Positions 43,655-52,613 of a stretch of DNA of 64,000 nt are shown here, one piece after another. The position numbers were made by a program, and so were the translations under genes. The first letter of the stretch is position 1. Each line of letters starts with the position of its first letter. The stretch is taken from contig NZ_BMLV01000001.1 of the NCBI RefSeq assembly GCF_014645495.1, forward strand, positions 810,410-874,409, read 5' to 3'. This DNA is from Cloacibacterium rupense. GTDB lineage: Bacteria; Bacteroidota; Bacteroidia; Flavobacteriales; Weeksellaceae. Below the pieces are notes generated by a model. The model was not told the origin of the DNA and did not search any database. It was given only the letters and a program-made list of their open reading frames with translations.

Positions 43655-46609
43655 TTACTTAATCATCGCTTTCACTCCCCTAGCTTCTGAAACGATTTCT
43701 GGGAAATCTTGATAGTTTTCTATGATTTGATCACAAGTATAACTTGCCTGATAATTGTCTTTCAAAGCCAAATAATTTCTAGCCATCAACACCAAAGCTT
43801 TTGCACCCCAAAATTCTTCTGAAGCATAATTATTTGCGAGTTTGAAAATCGTTTCGTTGGAAGATTTGAAGGCTTTTCCTTTGTTTTGATAAAAAGCTTT
43901 TGCATATAAAGCTTCTGCTGCCACTTCTGTATTTGCAGATTTTTCTAACGCAGCATAAGCAGATTGCGCGTCTTTATCTTTACCTTGATTCATCAAACTT
44001 CTGGCTTTTATCACTTTCGCTTGTTCTAAAACCGCAGCAGAATTTTTAGAATTTTTCAATACTTCATTCGCAAATTTTTCTGCTTGAGAGAAATTCTTTT
44101 CCTCGGCGTAGATTTTCATCAATTCAGTATTGGCGAAGTTTTTAATATTGATATTCGAAGAATTGGTAAGTCCTTCTAAATAAATTTTAGCTTCCGAAGT
44201 ATTATTTTCACTCAACAAAATCTGAGAAATTCTTACTTGAGCATCTTCCTGATAATCATTTTGAGCATTAGCAACCTCACCTAAAACCAATTTCGCTTTC
44301 GTTAAATTTTTGGTTTGATAATAACTTTCGCCCAATTCATATTGCGCTTGGTAGAATTTTTCACCTGTCGGATTTTGGGTTAAAAACTTTTCATAATTCG
44401 GAATGGCCTTTGCGTATTCTTTCTTCGCAAATTGTTGTTGAGCCAAAGAAAGATTGATTTCATCTAAATCTGTTTGAGCAATATTTACGCCTAAGTTTTT
44501 CGCAAAATATTCGTAACCAGAAGCGTCTCCGTTTTTCAAATAAATTGGTTTTGCTGCCGCTACAATTTTCTCTGCATAAGCAGTATTTTTATATTTATTG
44601 CCAAGAGATTTCAGTTCTGCTAAAGCTTTTTCTGGCTGATTTAAGTCTTCATAATTCTGCGCTCTGTAGATTTCTGCATTCGCTACCAAATCTTTATCTG
44701 CTCCAATTTTTATCACTTGCGAAAACGCATCACTCGAATTTTGAAACTGATCAATCGAAGCATAAGAAGTTCCCAATTCGTAATACGCATCATCTTGATA
44801 TTCAGAGTTTTTATAATTTGAAATTAATCTCTTCAATTCTACAATTTTGGCTTCTGTATCACCTTTGAAACCAATCGCCATTGCTTTTTGAAACTGCGTG
44901 TAATCGTTCGCACCTTCTGTTTTATTGTATATTGCAATCGCTTCATTCAGTTCATTACCAGCATAATACGTGTCTGCTAATCGCAATTCTGCATCAGATT
45001 TAAACTCTGGTTTCGGATTTTTAAGATATTCTTTGAAATATTCTTTAGCTTTCTCAAAATTCTTAGATTTGAAATAAGCGTATCCTAAATCATAACTCAA
45101 TTGTTGTTTTTCTGGAAACTCTTCTACATTTCTATCCAATTTTTCAAAACCATAAATTGCAGTCGCGTAATCTCCTTTTTGATAATAGGTTTGCGCCAAC
45201 CAATATTGCGCTCTTAAGTTGAAGGTTTTATTAAGATTGTATTTTAAACTTTTCTTGAAATTCTGTTCCGCAGCATCTAATTCACCTTTGTTAAAAAGTT
45301 CTGTTCCGTAGAGAAACAACACTTCTTGGTAGATTTTTTCGGTTTGAGCATCAACTCCTGTCAATTCTTCGATGGCTTTTATTGTGCCTTTGTAATCTCC
45401 AGAATACAAATAAGATTTTACCAAAAGTTGCTCTAATTCTTTAGAATAACCATATTTTTCGAGGTAAGATTTGATGGCAATTTGTGGGCTTTCAAACGGA
45501 TTTCCGATGTCGTAACTCAGTTTTGCGTATTGTTCGTGAGCTAATTTTGAGACGTTTTTATCATACGTCATTTCCTTTGCAGAACGAAAAGCAGCCAAAG
45601 CTTCTTGTTTTTTCCCTACTTCTAAATAGGCGTTACCTAATTGATAATAAGCATTTTGCGCCAAAGCAGATTTAGAATTAAGCAATTTATTGTAGTAAGA
45701 AATTGCCTCATCAAATTTTTGAAGATTTGCTGCCACAAAACCCATTTCGTACAAATCACTTTCCGAAGGATTTTGTTGAGTTTGCAAATAAGCTTTTAGA
45801 TGAGGATATGCTTCAGAATATTGTTTTTGCATAAAATAACTTTCACCGATAATCTTGTGAACTTCGGCTTTATAAGCTGTTGAAATATCTTCGTTTAATA
45901 AATCATTTCCTTCGGAAATAGCCTTATCATATTGTTTTTCATTGAAATACAATTGCACGTAATAAGGCTTTACCAATTTAGCATATTTTTCTTGATTTTT
46001 AATCTCATCAAAATACTGAAATGCTTTATCGTTTTGTTTATCAGCATAATACAAATGCCCGAGCATATATGCAATATCGCCTTTATCTTCGGCGGTTTTG
46101 TAGGCTTCTTCTAATGCTTCAATTGCACCATTAGAATCGCCAGTCATAAATTTGGCATAACCCAACTTTAAGATATACTGCGTATTTTCTTGCTTATCCA
46201 ATTGATACTGATTGACTTTTTGTAACGTTTCTAAAGCTTTTGGAAAATCTTTTTTAGCCAAATAATAATCTGCCAAAGGTAAATTGGCTTGCGCAAAAAG
46301 TGCAGATTTAGGATATTCTTTGATGAAATTATCCAAACCTTGCTCTGCGTAATTTTTCCCTAAAATTACTCCAATAACATTGCTAAAAAATAGCGCGGTT
46401 TCTTTTTTAGAATTTTCTAGATTTTGGTTAAAAAAATATTGTCTAGAAAACTCATATTGAGAAGCAGCGTAGATTTTATTTTGGTAAAGATTTTCAGCTA
46501 AATTATAGCGGTAAAGTTCTTGGTCTGCAAAAAATTGCGATTGTTGTGCTTCAGAAAAACTATATAAAGAAAATGCCGAAAGCAGTAAGAATTTTTGTTT
46601 ATTATTCAT
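43655..46609 (-). CDS. Large exported TPR protein
   Basis: 984 residues with a signal peptide (KFLLLSAFSLYSFSEAQ). Nearly the whole protein consists of tetratricopeptide repeats, for example AYKTAEDKGDIAYMLGHLYY, AQNAYYQLGNAYLEVGKKQE, LRAQYWLAQTYYQKGDYATA and QAQYELGESYYQTKNLTKAK. Such proteins form periplasmic scaffolds. First gene of a pair with the barrel protein; partner and function unknown. Confidence 0.9.
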   Translation of the reverse strand: MNNKQKFLLLSAFSLYSFSEAQQSQFFADQELYRYNLAENLYQNKIYAASQYEFSRQYFFNQNLENSKKETALFFSNVIGVILGKNYAEQGLDNFIKEYPKSALFAQANLPLADYYLAKKDFPKALETLQKVNQYQLDKQENTQYILKLGYAKFMTGDSNGAIEALEEAYKTAEDKGDIAYMLGHLYYADKQNDKAFQYFDEIKNQEKYAKLVKPYYVQLYFNEKQYDKAISEGNDLLNEDISTAYKAEVHKIIGESYFMQKQYSEAYPHLKAYLQTQQNPSESDLYEMGFVAANLQKFDEAISYYNKLLNSKSALAQNAYYQLGNAYLEVGKKQEALAAFRSAKEMTYDKNVSKLAHEQYAKLSYDIGNPFESPQIAIKSYLEKYGYSKELEQLLVKSYLYSGDYKGTIKAIEELTGVDAQTEKIYQEVLFLYGTELFNKGELDAAEQNFKKSLKYNLNKTFNLRAQYWLAQTYYQKGDYATAIYGFEKLDRNVEEFPEKQQLSYDLGYAYFKSKNFEKAKEYFKEYLKNPKPEFKSDAELRLADTYYAGNELNEAIAIYNKTEGANDYTQFQKAMAIGFKGDTEAKIVELKRLISNYKNSEYQDDAYYELGTSYASIDQFQNSSDAFSQVIKIGADKDLVANAEIYRAQNYEDLNQPEKALAELKSLGNKYKNTAYAEKIVAAAKPIYLKNGDASGYEYFAKNLGVNIAQTDLDEINLSLAQQQFAKKEYAKAIPNYEKFLTQNPTGEKFYQAQYELGESYYQTKNLTKAKLVLGEVANAQNDYQEDAQVRISQILLSENNTSEAKIYLEGLTNSSNINIKNFANTELMKIYAEEKNFSQAEKFANEVLKNSKNSAAVLEQAKVIKARSLMNQGKDKDAQSAYAALEKSANTEVAAEALYAKAFYQNKGKAFKSSNETIFKLANNYASEEFWGAKALVLMARNYLALKDNYQASYTCDQIIENYQDFPEIVSEARGVKAMIK

Positions 46610-46738
46610 TGGTTAAGGATGAATTGATGTACATTAATTGAACGAAAATACTGAAAACTTATTGCAGAAACAAGTTATAAAGATTTTTTCTTTGAAAACT
46701 AGGAAATGATTAGATGATTTATTTTTTTTTAGATTTAC

Positions 46739-46752
46739 CCCTATTTAAAATA
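46739..46752. promoter_or_regulatory. Second copy of CCCTATTTAAAATA motif
   Basis: Same 14 bases as in the palindrome at 41561-41579, here without the second half of the palindrome. It lies 22 nt before the TACATTTG box of the permease gene. Possible shared regulator site. Confidence 0.3.
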
Positions 46753-46773
46753 ATACTTAAACACAAAATTCAT

Positions 46774-46781
46774 TACATTTG
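46774..46781 (+). promoter_or_regulatory. Probable -7 box for the amino acid permease
   Basis: TACATTTG matches TAnnTTTG, 27 nt before the ATG at 46809. No good -33 TTG. Confidence 0.4.
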
Positions 46782-46808
46782 TGACTTTGACAGATAAAAA
46801 TTGAATTA

Positions 46809-48479
46809 ATGAGCCAACTTTTTAGAAAAAAGACATTTACTATAAAGAGTAATTCTGGATTAGAGAGAGCATTAGGTCTTTGGGATATTGTGTTTTTTGG
46901 ATTAGCCGCTATTATTGGAGCTGGAAGTTTTAGTAGTTTAGGCGAGGCTATTTTCAGGGGTGGACCTGGTGTAATTACATTATATATCATTTGTGGAATT
47001 GCATGTGGTTTTACCGCAATGTCTTATGCAGAATTTGCTACCAGAATCCCAACAGCAGGTAGTGCTTACACCTATGCTTACGCTAGTTTCGGAGAAATTA
47101 TTGCGTGGATTATTGGTTGGGCTCTCATCATGGAATACAGTTTTGGGAATATCTATGTAGCTTTTTCTTGGAGTGATTATTTCACCTCATTTATAGAAAG
47201 AATAGGTTTTGATATTCCAGATTATTTAACAACAAGTTATACAGAAGCTAAAAAAGCATTTTTGGCAGGCTCTGAAAATAAAGAATTAATAACCGCTTGG
47301 ACTACCGCACCTATAGTTGCCGGAATTAAATTTATTGTAGACATTCCTGCATTAATTATCAATGCTTTAATCACTTGGTTGGTTTACATAGGTATCAAAG
47401 AAAGTAGAAATTTCAATAACATTTTGGTAATTATGAAATTGGCTGTAATTATGCTAATTATTGCCGTTGGCGTTTTCTACATCAATTCAGACAATTGGGT
47501 TCCTACCAATAATGACGGAGTAAAAACCTTTATGCCCAATGGTTTTGCTGGTGTAATGGCAGCCGTAAGTGGTGTTTTCTTTGCATATATTGGATTTGAT
47601 GCACTCAGTGTTTTATCTGAAGAGACCAAAGAACCCGAAAAAACATTACCCAAAGGAATGATTCTTTCTCTAGTGCTTAGTACAGCAATTTATATGGTTC
47701 TAACCTTAGTTCTTACCGGAATTGTAGATTACCGAAAATTTGAAGGAATTGGTGATCCGCTTTCATTTATCTTCGCTCCAGAAAATGGCAATATCCCTTG
47801 GATGGAATTTGTAGTTTCTGTAACCGCGATTATTGCAATAACCACCGTATTATTGGTTTTCCAAATGGGTCAACCAAGAATTTGGATGAGTATGAGTAGA
47901 GACGGACTTTTGCCTAAAAAATTTGCAGAAGTTCACCCAAAATACAAAACACCTTCTTTTGCGACCATTATCACTGGTATAGCAGTTGGCTTACCTATTT
48001 TTTTTACAGACAAATCTTTTATTTTAGATTTTACAAGTATAGGGACTATTTTTGCCTTTGTATTGGTAAATGGAGGTATTTTACTAATGCCTGCTCGCGA
48101 AAAAGTAAAAGGCAGCTTCCACCTTCCTTACATCAATTCTAAGTTTATATTCCCTATATTATTTTTAGGAGGATTGATCGGATTTTATTTTTGGCAACCT
48201 CAATTTTTCCACGATTTATGGAATATTTCAGACGAAAAGCAAGGCGAATTCAGACTTTCTGTAATCATTTATATTATGATCAACTTGATGCTAGTTGTTC
48301 TTTCTTATCTTAAAAATTTATCATTAATTCCACTTCTAGGATTGAGTTCTTGTCTTTATCTTTTAACTGGGATGACGCACAACAACTGGTTTTGGTTTGG
48401 TCTTTGGTTTATCGTAGGATTAGGAATTTATTTCTTCTACGGGAAAAAACACAGCAAATTAAATTCAGAAAATGCTTAA
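46809..48479 (+). CDS. APC-family amino acid permease
   Basis: 556 residues, 12 or more helices. LERALGLWDIVFFGLAAIIGAGSF is the helix-1 substrate loop of the CAT/YfnA branch; GGPGVITLYIICGIACGFTAMSYAEFATRIPTAGSAY is split over helices 2-3; SVLSEETKEPEKTLPKG is the conserved cytoplasmic loop. Probably imports cationic or neutral amino acids. It is immediately upstream of the trp leader but has its own promoter. Confidence 0.92.
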   Translation: MSQLFRKKTFTIKSNSGLERALGLWDIVFFGLAAIIGAGSFSSLGEAIFRGGPGVITLYIICGIACGFTAMSYAEFATRIPTAGSAYTYAYASFGEIIAWIIGWALIMEYSFGNIYVAFSWSDYFTSFIERIGFDIPDYLTTSYTEAKKAFLAGSENKELITAWTTAPIVAGIKFIVDIPALIINALITWLVYIGIKESRNFNNILVIMKLAVIMLIIAVGVFYINSDNWVPTNNDGVKTFMPNGFAGVMAAVSGVFFAYIGFDALSVLSEETKEPEKTLPKGMILSLVLSTAIYMVLTLVLTGIVDYRKFEGIGDPLSFIFAPENGNIPWMEFVVSVTAIIAITTVLLVFQMGQPRIWMSMSRDGLLPKKFAEVHPKYKTPSFATIITGIAVGLPIFFTDKSFILDFTSIGTIFAFVLVNGGILLMPAREKVKGSFHLPYINSKFIFPILFLGGLIGFYFWQPQFFHDLWNISDEKQGEFRLSVIIYIMINLMLVVLSYLKNLSLIPLLGLSSCLYLLTGMTHNNWFWFGLWFIVGLGIYFFYGKKHSKLNSENA

Positions 48480-48484
48480 AAATA

Positions 48485-48515
48485 TTTGCAAAAATTAAAA
48501 TACTTTATATATTTG
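48485..48515 (+). promoter_or_regulatory. trp operon promoter
   Basis: TTTG (48485-48488), 19-nt spacer, TATATTTG (48508-48515), a full match to the Bacteroidota consensus and the same -7 box and spacer as the pyrB promoter. Expected transcription start is at or next to the leader-peptide ATG at 48521. Confidence 0.8.
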
Positions 48516-48520
48516 TACCA

Positions 48521-48583
48521 ATGAAATCAACAATGAACAAAAACTGGTGGTGGCACTTATACTCTTCGCTGAGTCTAAGCTAA
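48521..48583 (+). CDS. trpL: trp operon leader peptide (WWW)
   Basis: Twenty codons from ATG 48521 (or 16 from the ATG at 48533): the core is MNKNWWWHLYSS, with three consecutive TGG codons at 48545-48553. Ribosome stalling here under tryptophan shortage leaves CGCTGAGTCT (48567-48576) free to pair with AGACTTCAGCG (48626-48636), the 5' arm of the terminator, with one bulged base. When tryptophan is plentiful the ribosome runs to the stop at 48583, covers that segment and the terminator can form. The ATG is 5 nt after the -7 box, so the peptide is probably translated from a leaderless transcript. Confidence 0.9.
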   Translation: MKSTMNKNWWWHLYSSLSLS

Positions 48584-48624
48584 ACTGCTATGGAAACGTT
48601 CTACGTAAACTAATTTCATAAAAG

Positions 48625-48661
48625 AAGACTTCAGCGATTTATCCGTTGAAGTCTTTTTTTT
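48625..48661 (+). terminator. trp attenuator terminator
   Basis: AAGACTTCAGCG (48625-48636) and CGTTGAAGTCTT (48644-48655) pair over 12 bp with one G-U, 7-nt loop, then eight T. It stands before trpE and its 5' arm is shared with the antiterminator formed with the leader-peptide region. Confidence 0.9.
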
Positions 48662-48678
48662 ATTTAAAACCTTTAAAT

Positions 48679-50112
48679 ATGCCAACAACCAAAAACCAAC
48701 AACCAAAAACTAAAATAAAAACCACTTCCAAATCTTTGATGGGAGATTTACATACCGCAATGGGAATTTATCTGAAATTAAGAGATAAATTCAGAGACAC
48801 TATTCTTCTTGAAAGTGCCGACCATAATGTAAATAACAATAGTTTTTCGTACATCGCCATCAACGCAATTGCAGGAGTAGAAATTAAAAATCTGCAAGAA
48901 ATGGAGGTTAAATTTCCTTTAACAGCTCCAGAAAAATCTGTCATTCCAGAAGGTTTGAAAATATCAGAATATTTAGAAAATTTTTCTAAAAGTTTTGATT
49001 GTGAAACGGTGAAAAATCCTGTAGAAAAAATAGCGCAAGGTTTGTTTGGTTACACTAGTTTTGATGCCGTTCAGTTTTTTGAAACGATTAAATTCAAACC
49101 TCAAAGCAAAGAAGTAGAAATCCCACTTTTACGCTACAGACTCTATCAGTACGTGATTGCCATCAATCACTTTAATGACGAAATGTTCTTGATTGAAAAT
49201 AAAATCGAAGGTTTAAAATCCGAAATTTTGGAAATTGAAAACATTATTCATAACAAAGATGTTGCACTCTACTCTTTCGAAAAAATAGACGAAGAAACCT
49301 CTAATCTCACTGATGAAGAATACAGAAATTTGGTAGAATTAGCCAAAAAACACTGTTTCCGAGGTGATGTTTTTCAATTGGTTCTCAGCAGAAGATTCGA
49401 GCAAAAATTCCAAGGAGACGAATTCAATGTTTACCGAGCTTTACGAAACATCAATCCATCTCCCTATCTATTTTTCTTTGATTATGGAGATTATAAATTA
49501 ATGGGTTCTAGTCCTGAAAGTCAGTTGATTATTCAAAATCAAAAAGCAATCATTCACCCAATTGCAGGTACTTTCCGCAGAACTGGTGACACCGAAAAAG
49601 ATTTACAATCTGTAGAAATTCTAAAAAAAGACCCAAAAGAAAATGCCGAACATACGATGCTCGTAGATTTAGCAAGAAATGATTTAAGCAAATTAGGAAA
49701 AAACGTAACGGTTTCTAAATTAAAAGAAATTCAGTTGTTTTCTCACGTTATTCACATGGTTTCAGAAGTTACCGCAGAATTAGAAGAAACCACTAATCCT
49801 TATGAAATGATTGCCACCACTTTTCCGCAAGGTACTTTAAGTGGCGCTCCAAAATATAAAGCATTGGAATTAATAGACGCTTACGAAAAATCTTCCAGAG
49901 GTTATTACGGTGGTTGTATCGGTTTTGTAGGCTTTGACGGGAGTTGCAATCAAGCGATTATGATTAGAACATTTTTGAGCAAAAACAACACACTCTTTTA
50001 TCAAGCTGGAGCTGGAATTGTTGCTAAATCTTCCGAAGAAAGTGAATTGCAAGAAGTAAATAACAAACTAAACGCCTTGAAAATGGCAGTTAAAAAAGCA
50101 GAAAAATTATGA
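48679..50112 (+). CDS. trpE: Anthranilate synthase component I
   Basis: Start chosen at 48679 (MPTTKNQQPKTK), because the earlier in-frame ATG at 48646 lies inside the attenuator stem; 477 residues. LLESADH (about 43-49) is the tryptophan feedback motif. The chorismate-binding core has SRRFEQKFQGDEF, FDYGDYKLMGSSPESQL, HPIAGTFRRTGDTE and ATTFPQGTLSGAPKYKALE. Makes anthranilate with TrpG. The first codons are CCAACAA/CCAAAAA heptanucleotide repeats, so the N-terminus is probably non-functional. Overlaps trpG by 4 nt (ATGA). Confidence 0.96.
   Translation: MPTTKNQQPKTKIKTTSKSLMGDLHTAMGIYLKLRDKFRDTILLESADHNVNNNSFSYIAINAIAGVEIKNLQEMEVKFPLTAPEKSVIPEGLKISEYLENFSKSFDCETVKNPVEKIAQGLFGYTSFDAVQFFETIKFKPQSKEVEIPLLRYRLYQYVIAINHFNDEMFLIENKIEGLKSEILEIENIIHNKDVALYSFEKIDEETSNLTDEEYRNLVELAKKHCFRGDVFQLVLSRRFEQKFQGDEFNVYRALRNINPSPYLFFFDYGDYKLMGSSPESQLIIQNQKAIIHPIAGTFRRTGDTEKDLQSVEILKKDPKENAEHTMLVDLARNDLSKLGKNVTVSKLKEIQLFSHVIHMVSEVTAELEETTNPYEMIATTFPQGTLSGAPKYKALELIDAYEKSSRGYYGGCIGFVGFDGSCNQAIMIRTFLSKNNTLFYQAGAGIVAKSSEESELQEVNNKLNALKMAVKKAEKL
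48682..48716. repeat. Heptanucleotide array at the trpE start
   Basis: CCAACAA, CCAAAAA, CCAACAA, CCAAAAA, CTAAAAT in 7-bp phase, beginning right after the ATG and encoding Pro-Thr-Thr-Lys-Asn-Gln-type residues. Confidence 0.75.
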
Positions 50113-50675
50113 AAGTTTTAGTTTTCGATAATTACGATAGTTTTACTTATAATTTGGTTCAAATTGTAGAACAAATTTTGGGCGAAAAAGTAGATGTATT
50201 CAGAAATGACGAAATTCCTTTGGAAGACATCAACCAATATGATAAAATTATCCTTTCACCTGGACCAGGAATTCCCGAAGAAGCAGGAATTTTACTTGAC
50301 GTGATTAAAAAATATGCTCCAACAAAATCTATTTTTGGAGTTTGTTTGGGGCAACAAGCAATTGCCGAAGCTTTCGGTGGAAGTTTAATTAATCTTTCTG
50401 AAATTTATCACGGAGTTGCCACCGAAGCAAAACAAATAAAACCTCACAAAATTTTAGAAAATTTACCCGAAGTTTTAGAAGTTGGGCGGTATCATTCTTG
50501 GGCGGTAAATCCTGATGATTTTCCTGAAGAATTAGAAATTACTTCTATTGATAATTCTGGAATGATTATGAGCCTAAAACACAAAAAGTACGATGTACAC
50601 GCAGTACAGTATCATCCTGAAAGTATTTTAACACCGAAAGGAAGAGAAATTTTAGAGAATTTTTTAAAAAGCTAA
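50109..50675 (+). CDS. trpG: Anthranilate synthase component II (glutamine amidotransferase)
   Basis: 188 residues. DNYDSFTYNLVQIVEQ, LSPGPGIPEEAG, FGVCLGQQAIAEAFGG with Cys79, and VQYHPESIL with His169 and Glu171. Supplies ammonia to TrpE. Whether the same subunit serves p-aminobenzoate synthesis cannot be told here. Its start overlaps the trpE stop. Confidence 0.96.
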   Translation: MKVLVFDNYDSFTYNLVQIVEQILGEKVDVFRNDEIPLEDINQYDKIILSPGPGIPEEAGILLDVIKKYAPTKSIFGVCLGQQAIAEAFGGSLINLSEIYHGVATEAKQIKPHKILENLPEVLEVGRYHSWAVNPDDFPEELEITSIDNSGMIMSLKHKKYDVHAVQYHPESILTPKGREILENFLKS

Positions 50676-50696
50676 TGGCCAATTGCAAATAGCACT

Positions 50697-51686
50697 ATGA
50701 AACAAATATTACAATACCTTTTCAATCATCAAACATTGACCAAAGCCGAAGCAAAGGCGATAATGATTGAAATTGCACAAAATAAATTCAACGAAACAGA
50801 AGTTTCGGCGTTTATCACCGTTTTTATGATGCGAAGCATTACGCTAGAAGAAATGCAAGGTTTTCGAGATGCTTTGCTAGATTTGGCGGTAAAAGTAGAT
50901 CTCGGAACTCACGATTTGGTTGACATTGTTGGAACTGGCGGTGATGGAAAAAACACCTTTAATATTTCCACTTTGGCAAGTTTCATCGTTGCAGGAACCG
51001 GACAAAAAGTAGCAAAACACGGTAATTATGGCGTTTCTGCGATTTCTGGTTCGTCTAATGTCTTGGAGGAATTAGGGTACAAATTCAAAAATAATCAAGA
51101 AGATTTGAAGAAAGATTTAGAAAAAGCCAATATTTGCTTTCTTCACGCTCCGCTTTTTCATCCAGCGTTGAAATCGGTTGCACCTTTGAGAAAAGGATTA
51201 GGTTTAAGAACTTTTTTTAATCTTTTGGGACCTTTGGTAAATCCTGCAAAACCAAAATTTTCTATGATTGGCGTTTACAGTTTAGAAATTGCGAGGTTGT
51301 ATCAATATATTTTACAAAAAAACAACGAAGATTTTATGTTGGTTCACGCTTTAGACGGTTACGACGAGATTTCCTTGACAGGCGACACCAAAATTTTCAA
51401 TAAAAATGGAGAAGAAATTTTCTCTGCTGAAGAATTAGGTTTCAAAAATATTGCTCCAGAAACTATTTTTGGAGGAAATTCTAAAGAAGAAGCTGCCAAA
51501 ATTTTCAGAAATATTTTAGAAGGAAAAGGAACTTACGAACAAAACGCCGTAGTTCTTGCCAATGCTGCAAAAGCATTACAAAATACTGGGAAATTTGAAA
51601 ATTACGAGGCAAGTTTAGCTGCTGCAAAAGAGAGTTTAGAAAACGGAAAAGCTTTGGAATGTCTTATTAAACTAATTGAAAATTGA
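50697..51686 (+). CDS. trpD: Anthranilate phosphoribosyltransferase
   Basis: 329 residues. PRPP loop GTGGDGKNTFNIST (from residue 79), KHGNYGVSAISGSSNVLEELG, and LGLRTFFNLLGPLVNPA are intact. Second step of the pathway. Its last codons (IEN, stop) are part of a heptanucleotide repeat (AATTGAA). Confidence 0.96.
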   Translation: MKQILQYLFNHQTLTKAEAKAIMIEIAQNKFNETEVSAFITVFMMRSITLEEMQGFRDALLDLAVKVDLGTHDLVDIVGTGGDGKNTFNISTLASFIVAGTGQKVAKHGNYGVSAISGSSNVLEELGYKFKNNQEDLKKDLEKANICFLHAPLFHPALKSVAPLRKGLGLRTFFNLLGPLVNPAKPKFSMIGVYSLEIARLYQYILQKNNEDFMLVHALDGYDEISLTGDTKIFNKNGEEIFSAEELGFKNIAPETIFGGNSKEEAAKIFRNILEGKGTYEQNAVVLANAAKALQNTGKFENYEASLAAAKESLENGKALECLIKLIEN

Positions 51687-51708
51687 AAATTGAAAGTTGA
51701 AAATTAGA
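51674..51708. repeat. Heptanucleotide array (AATTGAA) across the trpD stop codon
   Basis: AATTGAA three times, AGTTGAA, AATTAGA, exact 7-bp phase. The trpD TGA at 51684-51686 is inside the array. The rest of the trpD-trpC gap (to 51812) holds ATTCATC-TTTA-GATGAAT (51727-51744) and three TCTTTGCG copies (51744, 51784, 51793). Confidence 0.8.
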
Positions 51709-51812
51709 AAAATTGCGAACTCTGCAATTCATCTTTAGATGAATCTTTGCGAACTTAAAAATATTTTCAAAGTTGTAAAAAAAATCTTTGCGCTCTTTGC
51801 GTTTTAAAAAAC

Positions 51813-52592
51813 ATGAACATTTTAGATAAAATAATAGTTAGAAAAAAAGAAGAAATAGCTTTCTCAAAAAGTAAAATTTCTGTTGATGAACTCAAAAATT
51901 CAGAATTTTTTGGGAAAGAAACTTTTTCTTTGAAAGAATCTGTAAAATCCAGAAACGGAATTATCGCAGAATTTAAAAGACAATCGCCTTCAAAAGGAAT
52001 CATCAACGATAAAGTTTCACCTTCGGAAGTAGTTACCAAATACGAAGAGTTCGGTGCAAGTGGAATTTCAATTCTCACGGATAAAGATTTTTTTGGAGGA
52101 AATTTTGAGGATATTTTGAATGTTAGAAATTCAGTAAATATTCCGATTTTGAGGAAAGATTTTATGGTAGATGAATACCAATTTTATGAAGCAAAATCAT
52201 TCGGTGCAGATGTCATTTTACTGATTGCAGCTTGTCTTTCCACTAGTCAAGTTCAGGAGTTTACAGATTTGGCTCACGAATTGAATTTGGAAGTTTTGTT
52301 AGAAATTCACACCGAAGAAGAGTTAAAACATTTCAATTCTGAAATTGATTTGGTGGGAATTAACAACAGAAATTTAAAAGATTTCAAAGTTGATTTACAG
52401 CATTCAGTCAATTTAAAAAATCTCCTTCCAAAAGGAACTTTATCAGTTGCCGAAAGTGGAATTTACAATGTAGAAGATTTTAAATTTCTGAAAGAAAAAG
52501 GATTTGATGCTTTCTTGATGGGCGAATATTTTATGAAAAACGAAAATCCCGGAAATAAATTCAAAGAATTTGTTTCTAATGTAACAATATAG
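51813..52592 (+). CDS. trpC: Indole-3-glycerol phosphate synthase
   Basis: 259 residues. IIAEFKRQSPSKGIIND (catalytic Lys), ISILTDKDFFGGNFED, VPILRKDF-like NIPILRKDFMVDEYQF, LEVLLEIHTEEEL, VGINNRNLKDFKVD and LSVAESGI are in order along the TIM barrel. Monofunctional, separate from TrpF. Confidence 0.96.
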   Translation: MNILDKIIVRKKEEIAFSKSKISVDELKNSEFFGKETFSLKESVKSRNGIIAEFKRQSPSKGIINDKVSPSEVVTKYEEFGASGISILTDKDFFGGNFEDILNVRNSVNIPILRKDFMVDEYQFYEAKSFGADVILLIAACLSTSQVQEFTDLAHELNLEVLLEIHTEEELKHFNSEIDLVGINNRNLKDFKVDLQHSVNLKNLLPKGTLSVAESGIYNVEDFKFLKEKGFDAFLMGEYFMKNENPGNKFKEFVSNVTI

Positions 52593-52613
52593 AAATGTAA
52601 CAATTTACCAATA

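Noticed and set aside
48646-48678. Upstream ATG for trpE (MKSFFYLKPLN)
   Set aside because: It lies in the attenuator stem and U run, and the added residues do not resemble TrpE; the ATG at 48679 is better.
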